64,000 nucleotides of DNA from Saprospiraceae bacterium (GTDB taxonomy: Bacteria; Bacteroidota; Bacteroidia; Chitinophagales; Saprospiraceae). Under the pieces are notes generated by a model. It worked only from the letters and a program-made list of their open reading frames with translations, did no database searches and was not told where the DNA came from. This document shows, piece after piece, positions 45,387 through 54,491 of the stretch. Within the stretch, counting starts at the first letter, position 1, and each line of letters begins with the position of its first letter. A program made the translations under genes and the position numbers. The stretch lies in the NCBI GenBank assembly GCA_016714085.1, contig JADJNW010000017.1, positions 124,001 through 188,000 of the forward strand, in the 5' to 3' direction.

Positions 45387-45884
45387 TTAGTGAAGGTCTT
45401 CTTTGTCCTTTTCATACGATTCCAGGAATTCTTCAACAATGTCATCAATAATGTCCTTTAGATAAGTACGCTCCAGGCGGGCGATAGTTTTAAGCTTTTC
45501 AAGTTTTCTTTTATCAAAAACAAAGGTGACACGACGGGTAGGGAGTTCGTGAAATTCAATACTACTGGGTTCAACCGTGCTGCGGATGAGTCCATCCAAA
45601 CCACTCATGGGGCGACGGTTATGCTTTTTGATTTGCGATTCTATCTGCGGTGATTTGCTTTCATTCTGAAAATGTTCTTCAAATGACTCTTCGAAGGCTT
45701 CTTCCAAAAAACTTTCTAAATCGGAGGCAAAATTCTTACCATGCGCGGCGCGACTCCTGGCCTGACTGCGTTTTCGCTCTTCCACACTTTTGCTCGATAA
45801 CAATACGGAGTCTTCCGACAGAATCTCCGCATCCTCATCGCCAAATAGCTTCCCGAAATCTTCTACGAATTTTTTTCTACTCAC
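45387..45884 (-). CDS. ParA-partner candidate: small charged protein with C-terminal ribbon-helix-helix-like segment
   Basis: The 165-residue protein starts with GTG (no ATG in range). It is highly charged and probably disordered over 1-110. It ends in R-V-T-F-V-F-D-K-R-K-L-E-K-L-K-T-I-A-R-L then L-K-D-I-I-D-D-I-V-E-E-F: a beta strand and two helices as in ribbon-helix-helix DNA-binding proteins. It lies 56 nt downstream of parA on the same strand, where a ParB-type centromere or cargo adaptor is expected. DNA binding and partnership are inference. Confidence 0.8.
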   Translation of the reverse strand: MSRKKFVEDFGKLFGDEDAEILSEDSVLLSSKSVEERKRSQARSRAAHGKNFASDLESFLEEAFEESFEEHFQNESKSPQIESQIKKHNRRPMSGLDGLIRSTVEPSSIEFHELPTRRVTFVFDKRKLEKLKTIARLERTYLKDIIDDIVEEFLESYEKDKEDLH

Positions 45885-45891
45885 GATTTGA

Positions 45892-45939
45892 TATTACAAA
45901 TTCCTAATATCCCAATATCTCAATTTCCTAATTTCCAAC
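45892..45939 (-). repeat. Six 8-nt tandem words in the parA-partner spacer
   Basis: TATTACAA, ATTCCTAA, TATCCCAA, TATCTCAA, TTTCCTAA, TTTCCAAC fill nearly the whole 56-nt spacer. In gene sense the word is TTRRGAAA-like and runs up to the GTG start of the downstream gene. Confidence 0.75.
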
Positions 45940-45940
45940 C

Positions 45941-46744
45941 CTATTCCTCTGCTGTAGCTGTGCTGCCAAATTCACTTTTTGTAGAGGCAAAGCCATTTTC
46001 AATCCGCACCAAAATTTCTTTACACAAAGACAAATAATCTTCTGCACCAGAACTAGTAGAATTATAATCAAATATATCTTTCCGCTGAGAAGGCGCTTCG
46101 GCTAAGGCCACATTATCACGAATCATCGTTTCAAATACCAGGTCGCCAAAATACTTTTTAATCGTATCCACCACATCTCGATTGAGTACTTTCCGATGAT
46201 CATACATGGTCGCCATAACCCCAGCAATTTCAAGCTTTTTATTCAAGCGCAAACGCACTTTTTGAATGACTTGCTTGATTTTTGCCAAACCTTGCATCGC
46301 CAGGAATTCTGTTTGCAAAGGAATAATGACATAATCGCTGCCCGTCAAGGCATTTAAAGTCAACAAACCCAGAGATGGCGGACAATCGATGATGATAAAA
46401 TCGTATTCTTCGCGCACTGGCTCGAAGAGTTCCCGCAGAATTTGCTCGCGCCCAGCCTCGTTAATCAATTCCATCTCTGCGCCTGAAAGATCAAGCGTAG
46501 AAATGACGATATCAAGATTTTCTTTGGCCCGAACAGGTTTTAATTCTGATTCTCCTCGAATCGCTTCGTAAATGGTGATCGGCTGCCGAGGAATGCCCAG
46601 CGAAAGGGTAAGATTTGCTTGCGGGTCAAGGTCCACCAGCAATACTTTTTTGCCCAATTCTACCAACCCTGCGCCAATATTGATCGCACTTGTGGTTTTT
46701 CCGACGCCGCCTTTATGATTGAGTAAAGAAATGACAACACCCAT
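45941..46744 (-). CDS. ParA/Soj-family ATPase
   Basis: The 267-residue protein has the deviant Walker A motif K-G-G-V-G-K-T-T (11-18, with signature Lys11), the switch D-L-D-P-Q-A-N and Walker B F-I-I-I-D-C-P-P. The C-terminal surface is rich in Arg and Lys. ParA ATPases form DNA-bound gradients that position chromosomes, plasmids or protein cargo. A small DNA-binding candidate, not a ParB, follows. It contains no parS-like site that I could recognise, so this is more likely an accessory or cargo-positioning pair than the main chromosomal ParAB. Confidence 0.93.
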   Translation of the reverse strand: MGVVISLLNHKGGVGKTTSAINIGAGLVELGKKVLLVDLDPQANLTLSLGIPRQPITIYEAIRGESELKPVRAKENLDIVISTLDLSGAEMELINEAGREQILRELFEPVREEYDFIIIDCPPSLGLLTLNALTGSDYVIIPLQTEFLAMQGLAKIKQVIQKVRLRLNKKLEIAGVMATMYDHRKVLNRDVVDTIKKYFGDLVFETMIRDNVALAEAPSQRKDIFDYNSTSSGAEDYLSLCKEILVRIENGFASTKSEFGSTATAEE

Positions 46745-46838
46745 AATTCATTTCAAATTAGCAATAACACTGCTGCTGTAAAATTGTAAAGTAAAGCTTT
46801 TGTAACAACAAACGCAAGTTACAAACAAAAATATGCAA

Positions 46839-46877
46839 ATAAGGCTTCGTAAACTCGAAAAGTTCACCAAGCCTTAT
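46839..46877 (-). terminator. Terminator between the histidine kinase and parA
   Basis: ATAAGGCTT (46839-46847) pairs with AAGCCTTAT (46869-46877). On the minus strand an inner GTGAACT/AGTTTAC stem with one G-U pair continues it. A T-rich tract follows. It separates the kinase transcript from parA. Confidence 0.75.
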
Positions 46878-46901
46878 GCTTTCGGTTTTATATGATTTTC
46901 C

Positions 46902-48106
46902 TTACACACGGCTCACTTCCAGTGCTTTAGTAGCGAGTTCGGCGGCTTTTTCTTGAGAGAATTTTATAGTAAATGTGGTACCCTTACCTTCTTCCGAGCG
47001 CTTGACGAAAATTTTACCATCGTGATAGTCTTCGATAATACGCTTAGCCAGCGAGAGTCCTAGCCCCCATCCTCGCTTTTTGGTCGTGTAGCCAGGCTCA
47101 AAAACGGTTTTAAATTTATTATGCGGAATCCCTTTTCCCGTATCGCTCAAATCAATAAAAACAGAATGCCCGTCAGAATGCACCTCCACTCGGATTTCAC
47201 CTTTGCCTTCCATCGCATCAATCGCATTGCGCATGAGATTTTCTACTACCCAGTCGAACAAATGTGGATTCAAATTGACAAAAACAGGTTCTTGTCGCAA
47301 ATCCGGAAATTGAAACGAAACCTTGCGCGGCGCACGCGCCTGCATATAGGCACGGCATTGGTCTAATTCTTCAAAAATATTGACCCGCTCCAGCACTGGC
47401 GCAGAGCCGATTTTAGAAAAGCGATCTGCCACCAACTCCAGTCGATGCACATCTTTACGAAGCTCTTCTACGACCTCTTGCGACTCATCGTTGTCCGGGA
47501 GGGTCTCTTTCAAATGCTCAATCCACCCGATGATAGCAGAGATAGGCGTGCCCAATTGATGGGCGGTTTCCTTAGCCATGCCTACCCACACGCGGTTTTG
47601 CTCGGCGCGCCGGGCAGAACTAAAGCCCATATAACCAAATCCGATAAAGGCTATAATCAGCACCAATTGTACCAGAGGGAAATAGCGGAGTTGCTGAAGT
47701 ACTTTTGACTCTTTGAAGTAAATATAAGTACCTGCAAAACTTGGAATTGGCTCAAAACCACTTTCTTGTAATTTTTGAACTTCTTTTTTCAGATAATCTT
47801 TATCCTTATCCAATCCAGGTCCAAAATTCACAGCATCATCTACATCGCCACGTTCGTTAACGATCATGATCGGAATAGTGGTATTGCTTTTAATAATTTC
47901 GGACTGAAGTGTAATATCTTCATCCAGGGAGCGATTTGGATCGGTCAATTGCTCCATCGCCAATGCCCAGTTTTCTACTTTCGTGCGTTCACCTGCGGCC
48001 AGCATTTGAGAAAGATAGCGAGTATAAAGAGGGAGATCAGCAGGATGATAACGCCACCTGCTGCCAAATATAATTTCCACCTCGATTTACGAGCATAAAT
48101 GTCCAT
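46902..48106 (-). CDS. Sensor histidine kinase (one-base frameshift)
   Basis: Restoring one base in the A run at 48026-48028 moves the start from 48080 to the ATG at 48106. This adds a first membrane helix (L-A-A-G-G-V-I-I-L-L-I-S-L-F) that flows into Y-T-R-Y-L-S-Q-M-L. The repaired protein has about 401 residues: helix 1, a periplasmic sensor (about 30-155), helix 2 (Y-F-P-L-V-Q-L-V-L-I-I-A-F), and the H-box K-E-T-A-H-Q-L-G-T-P. The ATPase follows with N-L-M-R-N-A-I-D-A, D-T-G-K-G-I-P and G-W-G-L-G-L-S-L-A. No response regulator is adjacent, so it is an orphan kinase. Confidence 0.88.
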
Positions 48107-48168
48107 CGCCTGGATTTCTAAAGGGTATAACGCTTTTTTATCAAGTTTAGCATTTAAAATTTAAAGAA

Positions 48169-48189
48169 GTCGGAGGACGGAGGTCAGAT
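48169..48189 (-). repeat. Three 7-nt words in the DUF3089-kinase spacer
   Basis: GTCGGAG, GACGGAG and GTCAGAT are consecutive; related CTGAC words continue to 48230. It belongs to the tandem-word spacers. Confidence 0.5.
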
Positions 48190-48226
48190 TTATTAAAACA
48201 GTCTGACATCTCTATTCTGACTTCTG

Positions 48227-49234
48227 TCAGTTCTTCTCCAAAAACGCTTTCACTCTTTCCTTTGCATTATACCGCACATTTAAATAGTATAAATTATAAT
48301 CACCTACATGGTAATTGGGATTTTTCAATAAAAAACTGCCCGGAAATTTCGGGCGCTCCAGCCACAGCAAACCATCATGCACTTGTGCTTCTGCCAATTG
48401 CGGATAAATTTTATCAAACTTGCGCAGCACCGCACCTTTATTCAGTTCTTTTGACGCAAGCGTTGTATCTCGTGTCCATGTCAGCGGATTGGTAACGACA
48501 ATATTATTGTTTTTGGTATGATATTTTGGAAAATGTCCTTTGCGATAGGCGCGCCAGGATACAAAACAGCCTGTTTCATTGGGTGAATCGCAAGGCTTGA
48601 TTTCGTGAAAATAATCGTTCTCAACTGGAATACCTACTAAATACGCTGCAATTAATTGATTTTGAAGCGGTTTTCCATCAAAATATTCCCGTATGAGTCG
48701 CTTGCCGTGGGTTGTACCTTGGCTATGCGAAGCGATAATAATAGGACGCCCTTCATTATAATATTGTAAATAATATTCAAATGCTGATTTTATATCTTGA
48801 TAAGCTATCTCAAAAGCAGCTTCAGCAGCCGCGCGATCTTCTGTAAAATAAGCGCTCAAATGCGCTTGCCGATAACGCGGTGCATACACCCGCCCCACGC
48901 CATTAAAAATACTGGCTTGATTGAGAATGGTGGTTTCATCTACTTTTTGATTGAGGTCTGCATTATCAATTGGGCCATTCCAGGGTTGGTCGCCGCGCTT
49001 GCCCGTGTAAATAGTAGGATGTAGGAAAAAAACATCCACTTCGGCAGTTGATTGTTCATCCAAAATAGAATCTGCGGGCGTACGGTCTGCATTGTCTTGT
49101 TTACTTGGCAGCGCTGCCCAATGAGCAGGATTGGAGTAGTCAGGCGCAAGTGGCAAACCTTCATTGCCCAAATTAAATTTTGTTGTAGCGCAGGCAGTAA
49201 GAAATAAGGATGCAATGGCAAAAACGATTTTCAT
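48227..49234 (-). CDS. DUF3089 alpha/beta-hydrolase lipoprotein
   Basis: The 335-residue protein starts with a lipoprotein signal (M-K-I-V-F-A-I-A-S-L-F-L-T-A-C-A). The DUF3089 body follows: D-V-F-F-L-H-P-T-I-Y near 66 and the nucleophile elbow S-H-S-Q-G-T near 165. The family is lysophospholipase-like but without a proven substrate. It should be anchored to the inner or outer membrane facing the periplasm. It lies upstream of the histidine kinase on the same strand with a 120-nt word-repeat spacer. Confidence 0.9.
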   Translation of the reverse strand: MKIVFAIASLFLTACATTKFNLGNEGLPLAPDYSNPAHWAALPSKQDNADRTPADSILDEQSTAEVDVFFLHPTIYTGKRGDQPWNGPIDNADLNQKVDETTILNQASIFNGVGRVYAPRYRQAHLSAYFTEDRAAAEAAFEIAYQDIKSAFEYYLQYYNEGRPIIIASHSQGTTHGKRLIREYFDGKPLQNQLIAAYLVGIPVENDYFHEIKPCDSPNETGCFVSWRAYRKGHFPKYHTKNNNIVVTNPLTWTRDTTLASKELNKGAVLRKFDKIYPQLAEAQVHDGLLWLERPKFPGSFLLKNPNYHVGDYNLYYLNVRYNAKERVKAFLEKN

Positions 49235-49337
49235 GATTGGGGCGGTCTTTTAAAGATTTTCAATATTTATTTTGCAGGATTTAACAATCGCAATTTCGCA
49301 AGGTTGCTTACATTTAAACCGTTGAAAAACAAAATAC

Positions 49338-49871
49338 ATGAAAAAGCTCATTTTTATAGCAATTACGGTTTGCATTTTTTCAAATTCATCGGCTCTAATT
49401 GCGCAAGATTACAGCAAAGATACCGAAACCATCGAAAGCACGATGGAAGCAGTATTGGATGTCATCTCCGGGCCTGCCGGCCGCAAAATGGATATGGCTC
49501 GTTTTCGCAATTTATTTCGAGGCGATGTAAAATTTCATATTCGTACGAAGCGCAACGATCAACTTGCAGTTGCCGAGTTGTCGGTAGAAAATTATATTAG
49601 CAACGTCGCCCCGCGCCTCGAAGCGCAAGATTTCTTTGAAACGGTGGGTAGCTTGACGATTGATCGCTATGGCGATATTGCGCAGGTTTTTATGGTCTAT
49701 TTGACAAAGCGAAGCCCTGAAGGTGAACCTTTTGATAAAGGCATCAATAGTTTTCAACTGATGTATGACCAAGGGCGCTGGTGGGTGGTAGGACTCATGT
49801 GGCAAGCAGAATCAAGCGGTGTGCCTATTCCAAAAAAGTATTTGAAATCGAAAAAATCCAAGAATAAATAA
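49338..49871 (+). CDS. Exported SnoaL/NTF2-like protein
   Basis: The 177-residue protein has a signal peptide (about 1-22, I-A-Q at the end) and an NTF2-like cone: helices with E-A-V-L-D-V-I-S-G, then the beta strands F-H-I-R-T-K-R-N and F-Q-L-M-Y-D-Q-G-R-W-W-V-V-G-L. The tail is Lys-rich. The fold serves many functions and no catalytic residues are clear. A second exported NTF2-like gene follows after 22 nt, suggesting a two-gene unit. Confidence 0.82.
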   Translation: MKKLIFIAITVCIFSNSSALIAQDYSKDTETIESTMEAVLDVISGPAGRKMDMARFRNLFRGDVKFHIRTKRNDQLAVAELSVENYISNVAPRLEAQDFFETVGSLTIDRYGDIAQVFMVYLTKRSPEGEPFDKGINSFQLMYDQGRWWVVGLMWQAESSGVPIPKKYLKSKKSKNK

Positions 49872-49893
49872 GCATTTCACAATCCATTCTCAT

Positions 49894-50358
49894 ATGAAAA
49901 AAATATTTCTAATGGCGATTTTATCGCTGACGGTTTTTGTTATAAAAGCACAACAAGATGCTGACAAAGAGGCGGTTATTGGTGTTGTTAAAACTTTATT
50001 TGATGCCTATCGCTCGCAGGATACCAGCATTATGAGCAAATTATTTTATGCGGATGCGACCATGGGATCGGCAGGCACAGACAGAGAAGGCAAGCCGCAA
50101 TTTCGCAAAGGTGATGTGCAAGGTTTTCTGAATTTTGCTGGCACCAAAAATGGGAATTATTACGATGAGCGTATCTACAGCTACGATGTAACGATTGATG
50201 GGCCATTGGCCACGGCTTGGACGGAATATTCTTTTTTCCTCAATAAAAACTTTAGTCACTGCGGCTATAATGTTTTCACACTTTTCAAATCCGCTGATGG
50301 CTGGAAAATTGTCAATATTACAGATACCAGAAGAAAGACAGACTGTAAAACGGAGTAA
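49894..50358 (+). CDS. Exported SnoaL/DUF4440-like protein
   Basis: The 154-residue protein has a signal peptide (M-K-K-I-F-L-M-A-I-L-S-L-T-V-F-V-I-K-A) and the NTF2-like segments V-K-T-L-F-D-A-Y-R-S-Q-D, A-D-A-T-M and N-V-F-T-L-F-K-S-A-D-G-W-K-I-V-N-I. It is a distant paralogue of the preceding gene and is likely made with it. Function unknown. Its end converges on recX with 7 nt between the stops. Confidence 0.83.
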   Translation: MKKIFLMAILSLTVFVIKAQQDADKEAVIGVVKTLFDAYRSQDTSIMSKLFYADATMGSAGTDREGKPQFRKGDVQGFLNFAGTKNGNYYDERIYSYDVTIDGPLATAWTEYSFFLNKNFSHCGYNVFTLFKSADGWKIVNITDTRRKTDCKTE

Positions 50359-50365
50359 CTTTTGC

Positions 50366-50830
50366 TCAGGAAGAAGTCTCTAAAATTTGCCACACTACAT
50401 CTGGTTCATAGCCTCTGCTAATGGCATATTGCGCAATTTTGTTTCGCCTGATATAGTCATCTGTTTCAGCGAGTGCTGTATTTTTCTTTTGAATAATTTC
50501 CCGTAGGGTTTCTACATAATCCTGCACGGGAATTTCTTCCAAAGCTTTGCGGATAGAGTAATCTGACACTTGATGCCGCTTCAATTCTTGCACAATGCGT
50601 CGCTTGCCCCATTGTTTCATACGAAATTTTCCTCTTGCATAGGCGCGCGCAAAACGCTCTTCATTCAAAAAATTATCCGCGATCAATTGCGCGATAACTT
50701 CCTCCAAATCATCACCATAGATCCCTAAATCTAATAGCTTTCCGCGAACTTCCTTGTGCGAACGCTCATGATAGGCGCAGTAACGCTGCAATTTTTGCAA
50801 AGCCTCTGATTTTGAAGTCCATCGTTTCAT
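50366..50830 (-). CDS. recX: RecX-family regulatory protein
   Basis: The 154-residue protein contains three RecX three-helix units: A-L-Q-K-L-Q-R-Y-C-A-Y-H-E-R-S-H-K-E-V near the start, I-A-D-N-F-L-N-E-E-R-F-A-R-A-Y-A near 55-70, and a C-terminal unit. RecX binds RecA filaments and limits recombination. It stands apart from recA, as is common in Bacteroidota. Confidence 0.9.
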   Translation of the reverse strand: MKRWTSKSEALQKLQRYCAYHERSHKEVRGKLLDLGIYGDDLEEVIAQLIADNFLNEERFARAYARGKFRMKQWGKRRIVQELKRHQVSDYSIRKALEEIPVQDYVETLREIIQKKNTALAETDDYIRRNKIAQYAISRGYEPDVVWQILETSS

Positions 50831-50928
50831 TCTTTATAAAAATTTAATGCATTTTTACATTATAAAGCATATTTTAATACTATTTTAGCCTGATTTGTAA
50901 ACCCTCATTTAGAAAAACAAAATAAAAT

Positions 50929-51753
50929 ATGGAAAATTTCTTCAACCTCGAAGAATTAGGAAAAATAATTACTGCCTACACTCCTAAAGTCGCGGGTGCA
51001 GTTTTAACACTTATTCTTGGTTTTTGGATTATCGGCCGCATTACACGTTCGGTAAAACGAACGATGGAACGCAATCAATTAGATCAAAGCATCACTCCGT
51101 TTTTGTCCTCTATCGTCAATGTAGGTTTAAAAGTGCTACTGCTACTAAGTGTAGCCAGGATGTTTGGTGTAGAGACAACCTCTTTTGTCGCTATATTTAG
51201 CGCATTGACCTTAGCGATTGGCCTGGCATTGCAAGGAAGTCTGGGGCATTTCGCAAGCGGCGTGCTGATTTTGATTTTTAAGCCCTATAAAGTTGGCGAT
51301 TTGGTAAGTATAGGAGGCGGAAGTACAGGCACTGTTCAAGAAATTCAAGTATTTAATACCGTTTTGCAAACCCTTGATAATAAACGAATTATTATACCCA
51401 ATGGCGTAGTGACCAATAACACCATCACGAATATTTCCGGGCAGGGCATTATCGGGGTGGAGTTTACTTTTGGAATCAGTTATCAGGATTCAATTGACAA
51501 GGCGCGCGAAATTATTTTAAAAGTAGCCGACGAGTGCCCTTACATTCTCAAAGAACCTGCAACTGCAGTATTAGTAGGCCCTTGGGGCGATAGCTCTATC
51601 AACTTGGCATCCCGCCCATTTTGTAAAAGTGAAGATTATTGGAATACGTATTTTTATATGTATGAACACGTTAAAAAAGCATTTGACGCCAATGGTATCA
51701 GCATTCCATTCCCACAAATGGACGTACACATGATGCCAAATAATAATAAGTAA
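50929..51753 (+). CDS. MscS-type mechanosensitive channel, copy 1
   Basis: The 274-residue protein has three membrane helices (about 15-38, 60-80, 85-115). The pore helix shows G-L-A-L-Q-G-S-L-G-H-F-A-S-G-V-L and the beta domain begins F-K-P-Y-K-V-G-D. A C-terminal vestibule ends I-P-F-P-Q-M-D-V-H. This is canonical MscS size and sequence, so the channel should open under membrane tension and release solutes on osmotic downshock. A paralogue follows 261 nt downstream. Confidence 0.94.
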   Translation: MENFFNLEELGKIITAYTPKVAGAVLTLILGFWIIGRITRSVKRTMERNQLDQSITPFLSSIVNVGLKVLLLLSVARMFGVETTSFVAIFSALTLAIGLALQGSLGHFASGVLILIFKPYKVGDLVSIGGGSTGTVQEIQVFNTVLQTLDNKRIIIPNGVVTNNTITNISGQGIIGVEFTFGISYQDSIDKAREIILKVADECPYILKEPATAVLVGPWGDSSINLASRPFCKSEDYWNTYFYMYEHVKKAFDANGISIPFPQMDVHMMPNNNK

Positions 51754-52014
51754 AGCTTGTCATTATTTGCCGAATAAAAATTGGCACAGGTGAAGCTTGT
51801 TTTTAGCAAGCTCTTTCCTTGTATTATTGTAAATACTCAAATCCAATCGTTTTCTGCTATTCTTTGCGGAAAACTCGGTACAGTATCTTTCTTGATTTGA
51901 TATATTTTGAACCTTTTGGCAAAATTCTTATTGATTTAAGTAGTTCATCCTTCGCAAAAACAGAATTTTATTCCAGTCGGAAAATCTTGATTTCTAAGAC
52001 AAAATACAAACCAC

Positions 52015-52830
52015 ATGAACTATTTCGAACATCTGATTTCAATAGGAATTGAATATGCCCCGAAAATTGCGGGTGCTATTATAGTGCTTATCCTTGGCTT
52101 TTGGATTGTCAATCGCATTGCCAAGCTTGCCGCCAAAGGCATGAAAAAATCATATATGGAGCTTGAATTGCAAGCATTTTTACAAAGTTTTATTAGCATT
52201 GGATTGAAGGTGCTTGTAGTATTTAGTGCGGCAGGCATTGCAGGCATCGAAACCGCTTCTTTTGTGGCAGTGCTGGCGGCAGCAGGTTTTGCCATTGGTT
52301 TGGCCTTGCAGGGCAGCCTGAGTAATTTCGCGGCAGGTATTTTGGTTTTGCTGTTCAAGCCTTATCGTGTAGGAGATGTTATTGCAACACAAGGTTACAT
52401 TGGTACGGTACGAGAAATCCAGATTTTTAATACTATTATCACTAATCTTGAAAACCGTCAAATTATTCTTCCTAATAGTTCCGTAATCAATGGCCCGATC
52501 GAAAATATTAATTTTCAGTCTGAAAAGCAACTGGATTTGGTGTTTGGCATTGGTTATGACGATGATATCAATAAAGCGAAAGAAGTATTGGAAAATGTAA
52601 TTAAAAATTGTCCTGGTTTTTTAGAAGATAGGGATTATAAAATAATGGTAAAGGAGTTGGCGGATAGCTCTGTCAATTTTGGTGTGCGCTTTTGGACGAA
52701 AACGGAAGACTTCTGGGATGCTAATTTTTATGTACACGAACACGTGAAGAAGGCATTTGACGAACGAGGCGTTTCGATTCCATTTCCACAGCTCGATTTG
52801 CATATGATGAGGGAGAATAGTAATAATTAA
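52015..52830 (+). CDS. MscS-type mechanosensitive channel, copy 2
   Basis: The 271-residue paralogue of the preceding channel has the same layout: Y-A-P-K-I-A-G-A-I-I-V-L-I-L-G-F-W-I at helix 1, G-L-A-L-Q-G-S-L-S-N-F-A-A-G-I-L at the pore, F-K-P-Y-R-V-G-D, and the ending I-P-F-P-Q-L-D-L-H-M-M. The pore helix is closer to E. coli MscS than copy 1 is. Tandem copies that differ in the pore and vestibule may open at different tensions. The 261-nt spacer suggests a separate promoter, but none was clear. Confidence 0.94.
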   Translation: MNYFEHLISIGIEYAPKIAGAIIVLILGFWIVNRIAKLAAKGMKKSYMELELQAFLQSFISIGLKVLVVFSAAGIAGIETASFVAVLAAAGFAIGLALQGSLSNFAAGILVLLFKPYRVGDVIATQGYIGTVREIQIFNTIITNLENRQIILPNSSVINGPIENINFQSEKQLDLVFGIGYDDDINKAKEVLENVIKNCPGFLEDRDYKIMVKELADSSVNFGVRFWTKTEDFWDANFYVHEHVKKAFDERGVSIPFPQLDLHMMRENSNN

Positions 52831-53264
52831 GACACTTACTTTTTTATTCTTTACATTTAGCCATACTGAAGTTAACAGCAAGGCTGAGGCATTGACGTAA
52901 ATGACTGGCAATTAATGGCTTATGCTAAACGCTGTCCTTTTGTTGTTTCTTGATACACAGTCACTTTTGATGTGTGGAACGTTATAATGTAGTTTTTGCA
53001 GATCCGTGAGGAATGCTGCTTATTTTTATAGTAATCTTGAAATACAACCTTCCTAGTTATTACAACTTTGGAGCGCTATGAAGATTTTGATTTCTAAGCA
53101 TCTTTTAGTATTTCTTTTCATATTATTACAGTTAATCGATTGAAATGTTTTCATACCTGTCACAATTATTTTTCCTTTTTCTTTACCTGACAACCACAGT
53201 AATCTATATTTGTAATACTTTAAAAATCAATACTAATAAGACTATTGGGTGATTATATTGAACG
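52831..53264. other. 434-nt A/T-rich intergenic region upstream of the AraC regulator
   Basis: No protein-like frame is seen. A TATATTTG box lies at 53205-53212, 53 nt before the AraC gene. The region marks the change from core genes to the regulator-redox cluster; no repeat of the tRNA-Gln 3' end, integrase fragment or insertion sequence end was found by eye. Confidence 0.6.
53205..53212 (+). promoter_or_regulatory. -7 box TATATTTG for the AraC-family gene
   Basis: It matches TAnnTTTG; transcription would start near 53219. There is no TTG at -33. Confidence 0.4.
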
Positions 53265-54128
53265 ATGAAGACCATTCCGATTAGACATATCACCACCACA
53301 CATCAGGAACAAAGTAATGCTGGTCGATTTAGCATCAGAGACCTTCGTGACATACTTAATGGAAAAGACTTGATGCATGAACTTCACAAGCACGACTTCT
53401 ACTTTATCCTTGCTTTAGAACAAGGGCAGGGCATTCATGAAATTGACTTTATCCGATACGATGTTCATGATAATGCTATGTTTATTCTGCGTCCTGGTCA
53501 GGTACACCAACTGCAATTAACAGCAGAGAGTAGTGGTTATTTATTGGAATTTGATAACTTTTTCTATCAGCCAAAAAACACCATAACGGAGCAACGGTGG
53601 AAGAAAGCCATCAGTCAGAACTATTGCAAAATAGAAGAAAGCCGTTTCAAAAAACTGTTATCATTCTTATCAAACATCTTCTCCGAATATATCACAAAAC
53701 AAGAAGGATATCAGGAAGCAATAAAAGCAAATCTCGATCTTTTCTTCATTGAGCTTGTGCGGCAAAGTCAAGACCCAAAGCAAATTTCACAAAGTATAAG
53801 CGCCTATACACAAGAACGCTACGAGGAATTATTGAGGCTTTTGGAAGCAAATATTGTAGAATTAAAGCAAGTTTCGCAATATGCCGAGCTGTTAAACCTC
53901 TCTGTTTATCAGTTGAATGCAATTACCAAGGCATCAGTGGGCAAAACAACTACCGACTTAATCAACGAACAAATTATTTTGGAAGCAAAAAGATATTTGC
54001 TGGCTACTCCCAATCAAATCAAAGACATTGCATGGCATCTAGGCTACGAGGATACTTCCTATTTCATACGGTTCTTTAAGAAGCAAACCGGGCATTCGCC
54101 GGACGCATTCCGGAAGCATTTCAAATAA
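53265..54128 (+). CDS. AraC-family transcriptional regulator
   Basis: The 287-residue protein has an N-terminal cupin-like sensor domain (about 20-110, H-K-H-D-F-Y-F-I-L and F-I-L-R-P-G-Q-V-H-Q-L) and a C-terminal double helix-turn-helix (about 190-287). The latter shows L-N-L-S-V-Y-Q-L-N, I-A-W-H-L-G-Y-E-D-T-S-Y-F-I-R-F-F-K-K-Q-T-G and S-P-D-A-F-R. Activators of this type bind direct repeats beside weak promoters. The matching 54-bp promoter elements at 54132 and 55534 are its best candidate targets, which would place the following five genes under its control. Confidence 0.94.
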   Translation: MKTIPIRHITTTHQEQSNAGRFSIRDLRDILNGKDLMHELHKHDFYFILALEQGQGIHEIDFIRYDVHDNAMFILRPGQVHQLQLTAESSGYLLEFDNFFYQPKNTITEQRWKKAISQNYCKIEESRFKKLLSFLSNIFSEYITKQEGYQEAIKANLDLFFIELVRQSQDPKQISQSISAYTQERYEELLRLLEANIVELKQVSQYAELLNLSVYQLNAITKASVGKTTTDLINEQIILEAKRYLLATPNQIKDIAWHLGYEDTSYFIRFFKKQTGHSPDAFRKHFK

Positions 54129-54131
54129 ATC

Positions 54132-54185
54132 CTATTCAACTAAATAATCGTCCTACCATGCCGCTTGTTTCCCAGCGTACTTTTG
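54132..54185 (+). promoter_or_regulatory. Duplicated AraC-type promoter/operator, copy 1
   Basis: The element starts CTATTCAACTAAATAATCG, continues TCCTACC and ends CAGCGTACTTTTG, with the -7 box TACTTTTG at 54178-54185. It is 39/54 identical without gaps to 55534-55587. There is no -33 TTG, so an activator seems required. Confidence 0.75.
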
Positions 54186-54220
54186 TGAACGATTAGATCA
54201 TCGTTCAAAAAGTAGATGAA

Positions 54221-54460
54221 ATGAAATTAAAAGCAAGTTTATTAGCCGCTGTAAAAATTTGGGTTGTTATTTACCCTTCCATTACATTGTTCCTGTTTCT
54301 ATTTGGTGAAGAATTATCAGTACTGCCTTTATATCAAAGAACATTCATTCTTACAATTTCATTGGTTCCATGGATGATGTTTGTGGGTGTTCCATTTGTT
54401 GATTTTCTCCTCCATCGGCTTTCAGCAAAAAACAGCTTCTCCAAAAGCTTGAAAAAATAA
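54221..54460 (+). CDS. Small two-helix membrane protein (DUF2798-like)
   Basis: The 79-residue protein has two membrane helices (about 7-29 and 41-65) and a basic C-terminal tail. Size and the W-V-V-I-Y-P-S-I-T and M-M-F-V-G-V-P-F segments resemble DUF2798 proteins, but I hold that only loosely. It follows the AraC-type promoter by 35 nt and precedes the thioredoxin-reductase-like gene by 31 nt, so it is the first gene of that transcript. Confidence 0.75.
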   Translation: MKLKASLLAAVKIWVVIYPSITLFLFLFGEELSVLPLYQRTFILTISLVPWMMFVGVPFVDFLLHRLSAKNSFSKSLKK

Positions 54461-54491
54461 GATGATGGATAAATAGCAGAAAATCAAAGTA

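Noticed and set aside
52831..53264. Attachment site or integron element matching tRNA-Gln
   Set aside because: No copy of the tRNA 3' end, integrase gene or attC-like palindrome could be found by eye.
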